From Vallitaleaceae bacterium (lineage in GTDB: Bacteria > Bacillota > Clostridia > Lachnospirales > Vallitaleaceae): 64,000 nt of DNA. Location: NCBI GenBank assembly GCA_028277605.1, contig JANQFZ010000050.1, positions 37,761 through 101,760 of the forward strand. The letters run 5' to 3'. Below, in pieces: positions 45,051 to 54,537 of the stretch; the stretch's first letter is position 1; the number at the start of each line of letters is the position of its first letter. Under the pieces are notes generated by a model. The model searched no databases. It saw only the letters and a program-made list of their open reading frames with translations, and was not told where the DNA came from. A program made the position numbers and the translations under genes.

Positions 45051-46292
45051 TCATTCTTGCCTTACACGCGGATTTAATTTTATTTTGAAATAAGTTATCA
45101 ATAAGCAAATAGCAGCAAATGTGAAAGTGAATAAACAATAGCTCGTTAAATCTTTAAAACCATCATTGAAAATAAGCCTGTTACTAAGCACCTGAATGAC
45201 CCAATAATTAGGAATTAACCTAGATATCACTCGAATGCTGGGGTTAATAAGTTCAATATTCCAAAAGCTCCCACTAGCTATACCTAATACGATTATCACA
45301 ATGGTAAATACCATCACATAGCTGGATACTTTTTTTATCATGGATGAGAAAAAAACAATTAATGCAGATAAGCTGACACTATAAAATAAATAGATAATGA
45401 GGATATAGAAAAAAGTATGACTATCTGAATTAGGGCTATAGTAGAAGCTTAAAAGAGAAAATATAAAACCAACAGCACTTCCGGTCAGAACCAAGCTCAT
45501 ATAATTTCCCAATAACACTTCACCATCTGAAGTACTAGATACCTGTACCCGTTGAATTAGACCTGTCTCATTATCTTTGACAATATAAATAGAAGCAAAC
45601 AGCAGGAAGAAAGCTAAAAAAGTGATCATAATACCAATAAGCATCTGCCTATAGATTAAGGTACTATTGATATTTTTATCCTGAATCAGCTTATTATCTT
45701 CGATTTCTACAAAACGAACATCAATGGTCATCCTATACTCTTCATTTGTTTTAATCGATTCGGCATAATCATTAGCTTTGATTAGAATATCCTCTTTATC
45801 TTTTAGATCATACCCTTCATCTTCTAAAATATTATCAAGATTGATAACCGTTTGCATCTTATTGATATCATATAACATCTGAGCCGCAAAAATATCACTA
45901 ATAAATTTGGCTATGGTACTTCCTTTTAAATAGTATACCTCTACTAAGTCTTCGTACTGCCCTTGTAGGATTTTTTGTTCTAACCCTTCTTTAATCCTAT
46001 AGACCGCTTGCACGTTACCTTTTTGTAGCTGTTGTAATCCTTTATCTCTACTAAAATACTGAATGGATAAGACATCCTGTGAGCTTACACGCTCTAGAAT
46101 GGATGTTGAAGTAACGGTTTGTGATTCGTCTACAACAGCAATAGGTATCTTACTGCTTTCTTCCAGACTTTTATATAAGGTACTCATAAGAAGTCCAGAT
46201 ACCAAAATTATAATCACTAAAAGAAGGCGTGTTGTAGAACTATGATAGATTAGCCGTAATCGATTACATATAATATTAACAAATTTAGGCAT
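45051..46292 (-). CDS. ABC-2 type permease (second of an ATPase-less pair)
   Basis: A 413-residue membrane protein with the ABC2_membrane_3 layout: N-terminal helix (LLLVIIILVSGLLMSTLY), an extracellular domain of about 170 residues with PIAVVDESQT and DKGLQQLQKGNVQAVYRIKEG, then six helices in the C-terminal half with LIQRVQVSSTSDGEVLLGNY between helices. Its start codon overlaps the stop of the preceding permease (TAATG). No ATP-binding subunit is encoded in this operon. Substrate unknown. Confidence 0.85.
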   Translation of the reverse strand: MPKFVNIICNRLRLIYHSSTTRLLLVIIILVSGLLMSTLYKSLEESSKIPIAVVDESQTVTSTSILERVSSQDVLSIQYFSRDKGLQQLQKGNVQAVYRIKEGLEQKILQGQYEDLVEVYYLKGSTIAKFISDIFAAQMLYDINKMQTVINLDNILEDEGYDLKDKEDILIKANDYAESIKTNEEYRMTIDVRFVEIEDNKLIQDKNINSTLIYRQMLIGIMITFLAFFLLFASIYIVKDNETGLIQRVQVSSTSDGEVLLGNYMSLVLTGSAVGFIFSLLSFYYSPNSDSHTFFYILIIYLFYSVSLSALIVFFSSMIKKVSSYVMVFTIVIIVLGIASGSFWNIELINPSIRVISRLIPNYWVIQVLSNRLIFNDGFKDLTSYCLFTFTFAAICLLITYFKIKLNPRVRQE

Positions 46293-47503
46293 TATTTCAC
46301 CACTTTACTATAACGCTTATGAGAGAGTAGTAATAGAGCAATGCTGAGCAATACAAAAATTCCCATAATCTTATAACCATGGATGATTTGATAGCCTGTC
46401 TCTATATATAACAACCCTCGTATCATCCAGTAATTAGGCGTCCATTGTGCAAGACTCTGAATTACTTTTGGCATGAAGTGAATTGGTATAATGCTCCCTC
46501 CAATAACAGCGTTAATAAAAATAAAAACATTACCGAATAAAATCATATTTTCTTCACTCTTAAATAAACTAGACAATAGCATTGCTAGACTTACGGATAC
46601 CAAAATACAGGTATAAACAAAGAGTAAATTCATAATAGAATGATAAATGGATCCATAAATCATTTCAATTAATCCATACCATAAAATTACATAGATAAAT
46701 ATGTATATAGATGCTGCCAAAAGCTTACTTAATAAATACTGAAACATAGATATATTGGTGAGTTTTAAACGATTTAGACTTCTATTTTCGTTTTCTCTAA
46801 TAAGGTCAATAGCGATAAACAAGCTTATGTATAATAAGAACATCATAATAATGGCAGTAAAAAAATAGGTCATGGATGATGTGGATGGAACATGAATGAG
46901 TTCTTTAAAATCAAAAAATTGATTTCTACCGATAGCCGTAAAAATCAAGTCATAGGAGATCGCATTATTATAAAATGTAATCTCCTCCTGACTAAATCCT
47001 AAGTCTTTTAAAGTATCATAAAGAACTACAACACCCACCTCAACAGATGTTATAAAATCCTCGTAACTCTTTAAAACATTTTTAAGCAGAACAGCTTTAA
47101 TTGGATTTTTGTAGCTAATAGAAACCTGAATAGGCATATGCTCAAAATACATCAGGCTATCTGCAAAATTTTGTGGTATATCTAAAACTGCATCCAGTTC
47201 TCCTGCTTGAAAGTTTTCATAAATCATTTTGCTTTCACCAGTATGGATAGTAACAAATTCAGAAAATGCTTCATTGTCTTTATAATTATTGATAAGCATT
47301 TTACTATACATACTGCTATCATTATCTATAATACCTATATTCATTGGTTCTACAAAGTTTCCTTCTACTTGACTGCTTGAAAAGAACAAGTATATGAAAG
47401 CAAACAATAATATGGGAAGTAAAAACATCCCCATATTACGTCTTTTCTCTCTCACCATTTCAAGTGTATTCTTTTTTAATAGTCCCCAAAAAGCATTATT
47501 CAT
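46292..47503 (-). CDS. ABC-2 type permease (first of an ATPase-less pair)
   Basis: The 403-residue product has the same architecture as its neighbour: a helix near 27-42 (LPILLFAFIYLFFSSS), an extracellular domain with MNIGIIDNDSSMYSKMLINN and FQAGELDAVLDIPQNF, then a six-helix half with NRSLNRLKLTNISMFQYLLSK. It is a paralogue of the next gene by pattern. It overlaps the end of the zinc-ribbon gene by eight bases, so the three genes are translationally linked. Confidence 0.85.
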   Translation of the reverse strand: MNNAFWGLLKKNTLEMVREKRRNMGMFLLPILLFAFIYLFFSSSQVEGNFVEPMNIGIIDNDSSMYSKMLINNYKDNEAFSEFVTIHTGESKMIYENFQAGELDAVLDIPQNFADSLMYFEHMPIQVSISYKNPIKAVLLKNVLKSYEDFITSVEVGVVVLYDTLKDLGFSQEEITFYNNAISYDLIFTAIGRNQFFDFKELIHVPSTSSMTYFFTAIIMMFLLYISLFIAIDLIRENENRSLNRLKLTNISMFQYLLSKLLAASIYIFIYVILWYGLIEMIYGSIYHSIMNLLFVYTCILVSVSLAMLLSSLFKSEENMILFGNVFIFINAVIGGSIIPIHFMPKVIQSLAQWTPNYWMIRGLLYIETGYQIIHGYKIMGIFVLLSIALLLLSHKRYSKVVK

Positions 47504-48959
47504 TCATTGAACCATCCATAAACTGACTAAATATTGGGTTCGTAATCACTTGGCTTGTAACATTACCTTGTATCTCGTAGAGTAAATCTTCCAACTCTTG
47601 TTCACTCATATTTAATATATCTACGACGTTATCTCGATCGACCTCTATAAAGTCAAGTTTTGAATCTAAATCATAAATTGTATCTGCTTTCACAGTCATG
47701 CTCATTACCATACCGTCTATCAATTGTTCGATCGTTTGAGTAAGCTCCACTTTCTTTAAATGGCTGTTTTTATCCACATACATATCCTGCTGAATAACCA
47801 CATTCATTTGATCAAAAATTTCATTTAGATCAGCACCTTCATAACCGAAGATTTCACTTAAGATACTATTATCTCCTAATGATTCAATGTAGCTGTCATA
47901 CTCATCCTTAAGTTCTTGAATGGATGCAGTAAATTCTTCTTCTGTTAAATACTCTGGATAATCTTCATTTTCTATGACCAGTGAAGAGGCTTTATCTATC
48001 ACTTCAAAAATAAATGCTTTAACCTTTTCATCCTTCAAGATTTCGTCCGCAATATCAGCTATTAGAGTAATAGAATCTTCATAGTCATAAGTTAGGGTGT
48101 AACGGCTCAACTTACTTGACTTGTCTCCTAGTTCTACAGTTGCCTTACCTATATCTTCAATCTTCTCAGTTAAAAATGTCTTGAATATATTTTCGTAGTT
48201 TGTAAATTCAATGGCATTATAAGTATCATAATTCTCTAAATCAAAAAGGGTTAAATAACTCTTATAATTAATATCTTCCCCTGTTTCTTCTTTGATTTTG
48301 TTAAATACTCCATCCCAAGTAATTAAAAATGGCTTATCATGAAGTAATGGGATTTGAATAGTTACTAATTCTTTGTCTAAATAGAGCTGAATAGTTGTTA
48401 GACTCGTATCTCTTAATAAGATGTCTATATCGGCTTGTAATTGAAGATTTTCTTTATGATATTGATACTCCACTTTAAAACTGAGATCTTGGATTACTTT
48501 TTCAGCTATATTATCCGTATAAACATCTTGAGTAAGCATATCAAAGGTCTCAAATTCAACTTCACTTACAGCATGATAAGTTTTTGCTTTCGACATTTCT
48601 TTGTATGCCTCGATGACAGTATCTTCAGGCGACATCTTTTTAGTCTTACCTAAAACACTATTCAAGCAAATGACAATAATAACAATCAGCCCAAGTAGAG
48701 CTGCTCCAAAAACTATGAACTTGTTACGATTGGATGGTTTTGCAGTTACATCTTCTGCACTAGATCCAGAATCGAGAACTGGTTCCTGTGTTTCTTCAAT
48801 GTTAGATTCTATATTAGTTTCTACTGTGTCTGATGAATCAGCTTTTAAAGACTCTTCTGTCTGTATTTTATTTTCTTGGTCGGTAAATTCGTATCCGCAA
48901 AGAGGACAAGACTTAGCATCATCCATGCATTCTCCATGGCATTTAGGGCACTTTTTCAT
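47496..48959 (-). CDS. zinc-ribbon membrane-anchored protein
   Basis: A 487-residue protein with an N-terminal zinc ribbon (MKKCPKCHGECMDDAKSCPL then CGYEF), an acidic linker (about 28-78), one transmembrane helix (about 80-104) and a large extracytoplasmic domain of about 380 residues rich in acidic and aromatic residues, ending SQFMDGSMNE. The topology resembles TcaA-like proteins, with the ribbon inside and the big domain outside, but I cannot place the outer domain in a family. It leads the operon with two ABC-2 permeases. The outer domain could bind a substrate or lipid; this is inference. Confidence 0.8.
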   Translation of the reverse strand: MKKCPKCHGECMDDAKSCPLCGYEFTDQENKIQTEESLKADSSDTVETNIESNIEETQEPVLDSGSSAEDVTAKPSNRNKFIVFGAALLGLIVIIVICLNSVLGKTKKMSPEDTVIEAYKEMSKAKTYHAVSEVEFETFDMLTQDVYTDNIAEKVIQDLSFKVEYQYHKENLQLQADIDILLRDTSLTTIQLYLDKELVTIQIPLLHDKPFLITWDGVFNKIKEETGEDINYKSYLTLFDLENYDTYNAIEFTNYENIFKTFLTEKIEDIGKATVELGDKSSKLSRYTLTYDYEDSITLIADIADEILKDEKVKAFIFEVIDKASSLVIENEDYPEYLTEEEFTASIQELKDEYDSYIESLGDNSILSEIFGYEGADLNEIFDQMNVVIQQDMYVDKNSHLKKVELTQTIEQLIDGMVMSMTVKADTIYDLDSKLDFIEVDRDNVVDILNMSEQELEDLLYEIQGNVTSQVITNPIFSQFMDGSMNE

Positions 48960-49074
48960 TTAAAATAACCTCCTTATAATCATATACTATACAATATAAA
49001 CCTATTATATAACTCTATTAGTATATCAGAATTATTCACGATTTGAAAGAATTATTAATTGGTGTTTTTTCTAT

Positions 49075-50298
49075 TTATTGTGTCATTTTTTTATATATAT
49101 CACCGAATACATCTTTCAAGCTGGTAGAAGCATCTTCATGATCATTGAATTGATTAAGTGCCTTTTTATCTATATCTGTTACAGCTTCTTTAATGCTTAA
49201 TTGAATCTTTCGTCTTTCAGAATCAATACTTAATACTTTCACCTTAACAGTATCACCAACTGTAAGCACTTCGCCCGGACTCTGGATGTGTTTATCTGAT
49301 ATTTGAGATATATGTACTAACCCATCTACACCAGGTGCTAATACGATAAATGCTCCAAAATTGGTTAATCGACCAACTTTCCCTTCAACAATTTGACCCG
49401 CTTTAAAACTTTCTTTTATTACCATCCAAGGATCGTCATCTACGTTCTTCAGCCCTAAGGATATTTTTCCCTTTTCACGGTTAATAGCTATAACATAGAC
49501 TTCAACCTTATCTCCTTCTTTAACAACTTCTGATGGATGCTTCACCCGTGTCCAAGATAAATCATTAATATGGATAAGCCCATCAATACCACCTAAGTCC
49601 ACAAAAGCACCAAATTTTACTAGTCTTGTGACTGTACCTGTTAATCTATCATCAATATTAAGAGAAGCTAGTAAATGAGCTTTTCTTTGCTCTAATTCGG
49701 CTTTTTCAACAACTCTTCTCGATAGAATAACTTTCTTTTGTTCACGATCCAATTCTATGATTTTAACTTTGATTTCTTGACCCACGTACACTTTAATATC
49801 TTTAACATACTCTACTGATAATTGCGATGCAGGTATAAAAGCACGCACACCTTTAATTCTGCAAACAGCACCACCCTTAACCGCTTCTGACACTGTAACT
49901 GTCATAAATCCTTCTTCTTCAAAAGTTTTTTGTAAATCTTCCCAAACCAGTATTGCCTCAGCTTTCTTCATAGACAATACAACATTACCTTCTCCATCAT
50001 CTAATTGAACTACTTCTGCAGATACTTCATCATCTATCTTGACCTGTTCATCTATCGTCATATCAGTTTGATGGGATACTTCCTCTAATGGAATAACAGC
50101 GTCACAATAATAGCCAATATTAACAATGATTCCACTATCATTTACAGATAGAACCTTGCCTTTAACTATTTCTCCTACTTTTAAGTTAGATAAGGATTGT
50201 TCAATTTCTTCTGCATAGGCATCCATAGATGGTATAGCTTCAACTTCCACATCAATCGTTGTTTCATTTTCACTATTCATTTTGTTTTCGTCACTCAT
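49075..50298 (-). CDS. S1 RNA-binding protein with four S1 domains
   Basis: A 407-residue protein built from four S1 motifs, with starts near residues 38, 123, 210 and 296 (GEIVKGKVLSVNDSGIIVNI, GGAVCRIKGVRAFIPASQL, LTGTVTRLVKFGAFVDLGG and VEGKVGRLTNFGAFIVLA). Low-GC bacteria carry this short form, annotated as ribosomal protein S1 or YpfD; in Bacillus YpfD is not essential for translation. It may bind mRNA or rRNA. It is a single gene, with the DUF3892 gene 251 bases upstream. Confidence 0.92.
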   Translation of the reverse strand: MSDENKMNSENETTIDVEVEAIPSMDAYAEEIEQSLSNLKVGEIVKGKVLSVNDSGIIVNIGYYCDAVIPLEEVSHQTDMTIDEQVKIDDEVSAEVVQLDDGEGNVVLSMKKAEAILVWEDLQKTFEEEGFMTVTVSEAVKGGAVCRIKGVRAFIPASQLSVEYVKDIKVYVGQEIKVKIIELDREQKKVILSRRVVEKAELEQRKAHLLASLNIDDRLTGTVTRLVKFGAFVDLGGIDGLIHINDLSWTRVKHPSEVVKEGDKVEVYVIAINREKGKISLGLKNVDDDPWMVIKESFKAGQIVEGKVGRLTNFGAFIVLAPGVDGLVHISQISDKHIQSPGEVLTVGDTVKVKVLSIDSERRKIQLSIKEAVTDIDKKALNQFNDHEDASTSLKDVFGDIYKKMTQ

Positions 50299-50496
50299 AA
50301 GGTCAAAACTCCTTTCGATATTATCACTATTATATCATACAGCAATTTGCTAGTATTGAAAACCCCTTGGTCTAAGATTAAACAATTTTCCCTATTAACT
50401 TTGTAAATTTTCCCTTCTTATAGCTTATGCTTAATTGAGCAATTGTTGACCAAAATAGTAAAAAGCCTAAAAACATGTTGAACTTCACATAGAAAA

Positions 50497-50525
50497 ACCA
50501 TATGTCTTATTTCAAAACATATGGT
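50497..50525 (-). terminator. intrinsic terminator of the DUF3892 gene
   Basis: ACCATATGT (50497-50505) pairs with ACATATGGT (50517-50525); on the minus strand a TTTTTC run follows. The rest of the 50299-50496 gap shows nothing else I can assign. Confidence 0.85.
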
Positions 50526-50549
50526 CTTTCTCTATTCCTGCTAGGATTA

Positions 50550-50777
50550 CTAGAAGGGTGGTAGTTGATCTAAATTATCATTTTCTGTACCATTAGGATT
50601 AGCACGTAAAAACTCTCTACCATTTTTGGATGTTCCTACATTAACACCTTCAATACGTTCTTGACGAACCATTTGAATGGCTTCATTCATAGAAACCACT
50701 GCTCCATCTTCCAGCATAACATCTGTTATATCTCCTTCTTCGTTCTTCCTGACTTTTACAATTCTTGATTTATCCAT
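50550..50777 (-). CDS. DUF3892 domain protein
   Basis: A 75-residue protein with VRKNEEGDITDVMLEDGAVV, SMNEAIQMVRQERIEGVNVG and the conserved end TSKNGREFLRANPNGTENDN. The DUF3892 family is common in Firmicutes and has no known function. A ribosome-binding site (AGGTGG) stands before the ATG. It is a single gene, ended by a good terminator. Confidence 0.88.
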   Translation of the reverse strand: MDKSRIVKVRKNEEGDITDVMLEDGAVVSMNEAIQMVRQERIEGVNVGTSKNGREFLRANPNGTENDNLDQLPPF

Positions 50778-50859
50778 ATCATTCCACCTTACTTATGATA
50801 GGATTATTATTACCTAAGTTTCTGTTATTATTCAGCTTATCTGCATCATATCATATAGT

Positions 50860-51855
50860 TTACGAATTAGCATTTAAGCCTGTATGAATTTTCTTCCTAA
50901 ATGCCATGTAGACAACTATCGTGATTATTATTATAAATAAGGAATAAAGACTAATCTGCTGCCAACTTATAGATTCAAGTAAGGCTTCATAGATACCAAC
51001 AAAACTCCAGTATATAGGTGACCAATATAGGAGCACCTGTAATTGATCAGGGAGTAATAAAGCACCAACTACAGAAGCAGCAACCAATATCATCAGTACT
51101 TTTGTTGTAGCCATACCTGCCATTTGATTAGGACTTGTGACTCCAATAATAAATCCATAAATCAAGGCAACTAGATAACTAGCAAGGGTTATCACCATAA
51201 TCATCCAAAAATTAATGTGATTTAATCTAAGGATAAACAAAATACCAACCGATTGAACGATTAATGCAAAAAAACCTAAAGCACTTTTTCCTAATATATA
51301 CTCTAATTTAGATGCTGGACCCACTCGTATTGCCTGTATGGCTCTGGATTCCTTTTCATCAATAATGCTTAATCCAATTAACATACCACTTAGAGTTATT
51401 GCCATAATAATCAAAGTTGCTGCTCCAATACTAGATATCGGTGATAATTTATAATTATTGTCACTGGATGTAACTGTAATACTCTTACTTTTATCTGCTA
51501 GTATGCTTTTAAGCAGTCCCTCTACCACCTGTTGTTTTTCATTCCCTTGCGATAGTACAACATACCCTCCATCTTCTACCATAATACCTTCAACATCATC
51601 AAGCTGAAGAACTCTTTTCTCTAAGTCTTCATGGTTAGAAAACAATTCTACTTTACCATACTCCTCAAACTGTTGAATAACCGCTTGATCCACATTTTGG
51701 TCAATGGCAAAAGTTAAGGCATTCTCCTCTACATCAGGGATAAAAAACTTTAATATAACAGCTAGGATAAGAGGAATAACCAGCATATAAAGAAGCATAA
51801 AATCCTTAGTACTACATTTAAGATCCTTAATGAAAATACTTAAAATCCGTTTCAT
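50860..51855 (-). CDS. ABC exporter permease, third gene of the tetR-ABC operon
   Basis: A 331-residue ABC-2 permease with one N-terminal helix (LLYMLVIPLILAVILKFF), an extracellular domain (about 40-145) and five to six helices. Motif ESRAIQAIRVGPASKLEYIL is the cytoplasmic loop between helices typical of this family. It starts ten bases after the other permease. Together with the ATPase at 52900 it would form a complete heteromeric exporter for an unknown, probably toxic or lipid-like, compound. Confidence 0.88.
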   Translation of the reverse strand: MKRILSIFIKDLKCSTKDFMLLYMLVIPLILAVILKFFIPDVEENALTFAIDQNVDQAVIQQFEEYGKVELFSNHEDLEKRVLQLDDVEGIMVEDGGYVVLSQGNEKQQVVEGLLKSILADKSKSITVTSSDNNYKLSPISSIGAATLIIMAITLSGMLIGLSIIDEKESRAIQAIRVGPASKLEYILGKSALGFFALIVQSVGILFILRLNHINFWMIMVITLASYLVALIYGFIIGVTSPNQMAGMATTKVLMILVAASVVGALLLPDQLQVLLYWSPIYWSFVGIYEALLESISWQQISLYSLFIIIITIVVYMAFRKKIHTGLNANS

Positions 51856-51865
51856 ATACTTCCTC

Positions 51866-52900
51866 CTAACCCCTTACTAAGGTTTTTTTATAAGATACTA
51901 CGGAAAGAATAAATAGTAATAAACCTGATACTGCTAAGATAAGGATACTTGAACCTATAATAGTACTGTTTCCACTTGGGAATATGGCTTCATTAATACT
52001 ATACAGCATAGGATAAGTCGGCATTATCTTTAACCAAGCAGGAGCAAATGTAGGAATCATAAAGGCAACTAATGGGAAAGAAAGAACCATACTTGCAACT
52101 ACTACCCATATCATAGCTTTAGATATCGAATCAAAAAAGCTACTAATAAGCAAACCTAGTGATGCTCCAAAAAGATTGGCAAAGACAAGTATACCTACTA
52201 CTTTTAGGAAAGATGTCCCTATGCCAACGGTTAATGCCATAATGACAAAAGTACCAAGAACTCCAAGTAAAAACATAAAGAGCACTTTGGACAATAGGAA
52301 TTCTGTAATCTTCCCAGGAGAAACACCATAAGCTAAAATCGTTTTTTCTTCTTTTTCTGAGAATATCATGGTAGCAATTAAAAACAATCCGAGTAAAGCA
52401 GGTTCCATTACAATAAATATAGGTACAAGCTGAAGATTAAAGGGTATAGTTGTTTTACTATACTGACCCAGCTCAGTAGTTTTAACCCCATCAACCTGCA
52501 TCACTTGATCACTATTTAGCATCATCTCAACTGACTGTAGCACAAGATTTCTCTGCTTTTGACTTTCATAACCCTGAAAAATAACTTCTGCATGAATGCT
52601 TTCATTGTCCTTTGTAAAAACAATACCATAAGAATTAACATCTTTTTTCATTGCTTCTTGAATAGCTGATTTAGAATCCAGTTGATTCGCTCCATCATAT
52701 AAATGTAATAAATCGCTTCTTTCTTCCTTAATCTGCTCATCCATAGCTATCAGCACTTGAACCTGTGTACTTGTTTCTTCTGGTATCACAAATCGAACAA
52801 GTAAACCTAACAATATGGGTGTGAGCATGACTATGATGAAAAAATAATTCTTAGAACCAACCAGCATATCTCTTTTAAATAATGCAAAGAATCTTTTCAT
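51866..52900 (-). CDS. ABC exporter permease, second gene of the tetR-ABC operon
   Basis: A 344-residue ABC-2 permease (first helix YFFIIVMLTPILLGLLVRFV, extracellular domain 40-160, then six helices). EEKTILAYGVSPGKITEFLL is the loop after the second helix. Its ATG overlaps the stop codon of the ATPase (GAGTAATG), so it is translationally coupled. Paralogous to the next gene by layout. Confidence 0.88.
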   Translation of the reverse strand: MKRFFALFKRDMLVGSKNYFFIIVMLTPILLGLLVRFVIPEETSTQVQVLIAMDEQIKEERSDLLHLYDGANQLDSKSAIQEAMKKDVNSYGIVFTKDNESIHAEVIFQGYESQKQRNLVLQSVEMMLNSDQVMQVDGVKTTELGQYSKTTIPFNLQLVPIFIVMEPALLGLFLIATMIFSEKEEKTILAYGVSPGKITEFLLSKVLFMFLLGVLGTFVIMALTVGIGTSFLKVVGILVFANLFGASLGLLISSFFDSISKAMIWVVVASMVLSFPLVAFMIPTFAPAWLKIMPTYPMLYSINEAIFPSGNSTIIGSSILILAVSGLLLFILSVVSYKKTLVRG

Positions 52901-53757
52901 TACTCCAAAAGCCCCCTCCCGGTCACTTTTATAAAGATTTCTTCTAATGTTGCTTCATTTGTATGCATCGTCTGTATATCATAGTTATTAACGATATGGT
53001 TCAGCTTAGCTTTATCTTTTTGTTCAACTATAGATAGCCTTTCTGTCATTAGATTACCTTTTTTTATATATTCTACCGTAATAAAACGCTCACCATATTT
53101 AATTTTTAGATTTCTAGGTGAATCTATCAGACTTATTTTTCCATCCACAATAAAAGCAACTCTATCACATAACTCATCTGCTATATACATATTGTGTGTT
53201 GTTAAAAATATGGTAGTGCCCTTCTTTTGCTTCTCAGTAATAATTGCTTTTATTCTGCTTGCTGTTGCTGGATCTAAGCCTGAAGTCGGCTCATCCAAAA
53301 ACCATATTTTAGGTTTATTAATCATTGAACGTGCAAAAACTAATCGCTGTAACATACCCTTTGAAAAATCAGATGCTTTTTTTCCGCCTGCATCAGCTAA
53401 ATCTACTTTCTCTAATAATTTCATCGGATCGTCTGTTTCAACATCATACATTTTGGCATGAAATTCAAGATTTTGAATGCCTGTTAGTTTTTTATACACA
53501 TTAGCTCTCTCAAAAGATACTCCTATTGTGTTAAAATAATCTCGGTTAGGCTTCTTAATATCTAGACCATTAACATTGATTGTTCCTTTTTGCATAGGTA
53601 ATAGCCCTGTTAGTATATTTTGCGTTGTGGATTTACCCGCACCACTAGGACCCAAGAAACCGAAAATCTCACCTTCTTGTATTTCAAAGCTCACATTATT
53701 CACAGCATAATCCTTATTATGCTTATAAGAATGATATAACTGATTGACTTGAATCAT
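52900..53757 (-). CDS. ABC transporter ATP-binding protein
   Basis: A 285-residue ATPase of the multidrug/lantibiotic-exporter type. Visible motifs: FLGPSGAGKSTTQNIL (Walker A), a signature region ASDFSKGMLQRLVFARSMIN (FSKGM in place of LSGGQ), FLDEPTSGLDPATA (Walker B), LTTHNMYIADELCDRVAFI (switch His). I choose the ATG 53755-53757, after AAGGAGGGTATGTTTT; 18 upstream codons overlap the tetR end. It forms the exporter with the two permeases below. Confidence 0.94.
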   Translation of the reverse strand: MIQVNQLYHSYKHNKDYAVNNVSFEIQEGEIFGFLGPSGAGKSTTQNILTGLLPMQKGTINVNGLDIKKPNRDYFNTIGVSFERANVYKKLTGIQNLEFHAKMYDVETDDPMKLLEKVDLADAGGKKASDFSKGMLQRLVFARSMINKPKIWFLDEPTSGLDPATASRIKAIITEKQKKGTTIFLTTHNMYIADELCDRVAFIVDGKISLIDSPRNLKIKYGERFITVEYIKKGNLMTERLSIVEQKDKAKLNHIVNNYDIQTMHTNEATLEEIFIKVTGRGLLE

Positions 53758-53773
53758 AAAACATACCCTCCTT

Positions 53774-54406
53774 TTAGCTATTTTTTTCTTTCTTTTTAAT
53801 ACCGTACTCAAGTATATGGATCACATCATTAATTAATTCTAGTAACTCTTTATGCTTGTACTCCCCCCATTCTTCTATATAATCCTGTAAAACATAGGTG
53901 CTTATAGCCGTTAATATTCTGGAAACCAAACGTGTATCGAAATCTTTTTTTAACTCTCCATCACTCTTACCTCTTTCGACCAATTGATAGAACATAGCAT
54001 CCGCTTCATCACTTCCCTTATGATAAAACTTCTCTTTTATAGCTTGATTTGGACGTGTTATAAGCAATTGAGCAATTTGAGCATATTTAGGGTACTTTAT
54101 GGCAAAATCCATCCCAGCTATATATAAATCCTTATAGGTCTTAAAAAATGACTGCGTATGAAACGTTTGTAAGCAAGGTAAAAGCGTCTTCTTTTTTTCT
54201 TCAGTTAATATCCCAAAGATATATAAATAAATATCCTCTTTATCCTCAAAATACTGGTAAAAGCTTCCTCTTGGAATTCCTGCCTGCTTAATAATTCTAG
54301 AAATATTAGACTCATCATAGGAGTACTCCGAAAACTCATCAACAGCCGCTTCAATAATCTTATTTTTCTTTGTCTCAGATAAATTAAAAAATGTCTGCTT
54401 CGGCAC
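53774..54406 (-). CDS. TetR/AcrR family transcriptional regulator
   Basis: A 210-residue repressor-type regulator. The N-terminal helix-turn-helix is IIEAAVDEFSEYSYDESNIS, then RIIKQAGIPRGSFYQYFEDK, the typical TetR pattern; the ligand domain follows. The start is a GTG (54404-54406), ten bases after GGAGGTG. It precedes the ABC exporter genes by 17 bases and probably represses the whole operon, itself included: three 14-bp palindromes lie in its promoter region. Confidence 0.92.
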   Translation of the reverse strand: MPKQTFFNLSETKKNKIIEAAVDEFSEYSYDESNISRIIKQAGIPRGSFYQYFEDKEDIYLYIFGILTEEKKKTLLPCLQTFHTQSFFKTYKDLYIAGMDFAIKYPKYAQIAQLLITRPNQAIKEKFYHKGSDEADAMFYQLVERGKSDGELKKDFDTRLVSRILTAISTYVLQDYIEEWGEYKHKELLELINDVIHILEYGIKKKEKNS

Positions 54407-54431
54407 TCTTTGCTTTCACCTCCTTCATCTA

Positions 54432-54514
54432 TGACGCAGTTGTCACATAACCCTTAAAAAATTAGTGACACCGTTGTCATATTTATATAATATATCATTA
54501 TGACACCGTTGTCA
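54432..54514 (-). promoter_or_regulatory. tetR-ABC promoter with three operator palindromes
   Basis: Promoter on the minus strand: TTGACA (54510-54515), 17 nt, TATTAT (54487-54492). The palindrome TGACACCGTTGTCA occurs at 54501-54514 (overlapping the -35 box) and 54466-54479 (just downstream of the start site), and TGACGCAGTTGTCA at 54432-54445. Start-to-start spacings are 35 and 34 bp, so the sites lie at a distance of nearly whole helical turns. Confidence 0.85.
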
Positions 54515-54537
54515 ACATTAAAATACAACTTTTTATT

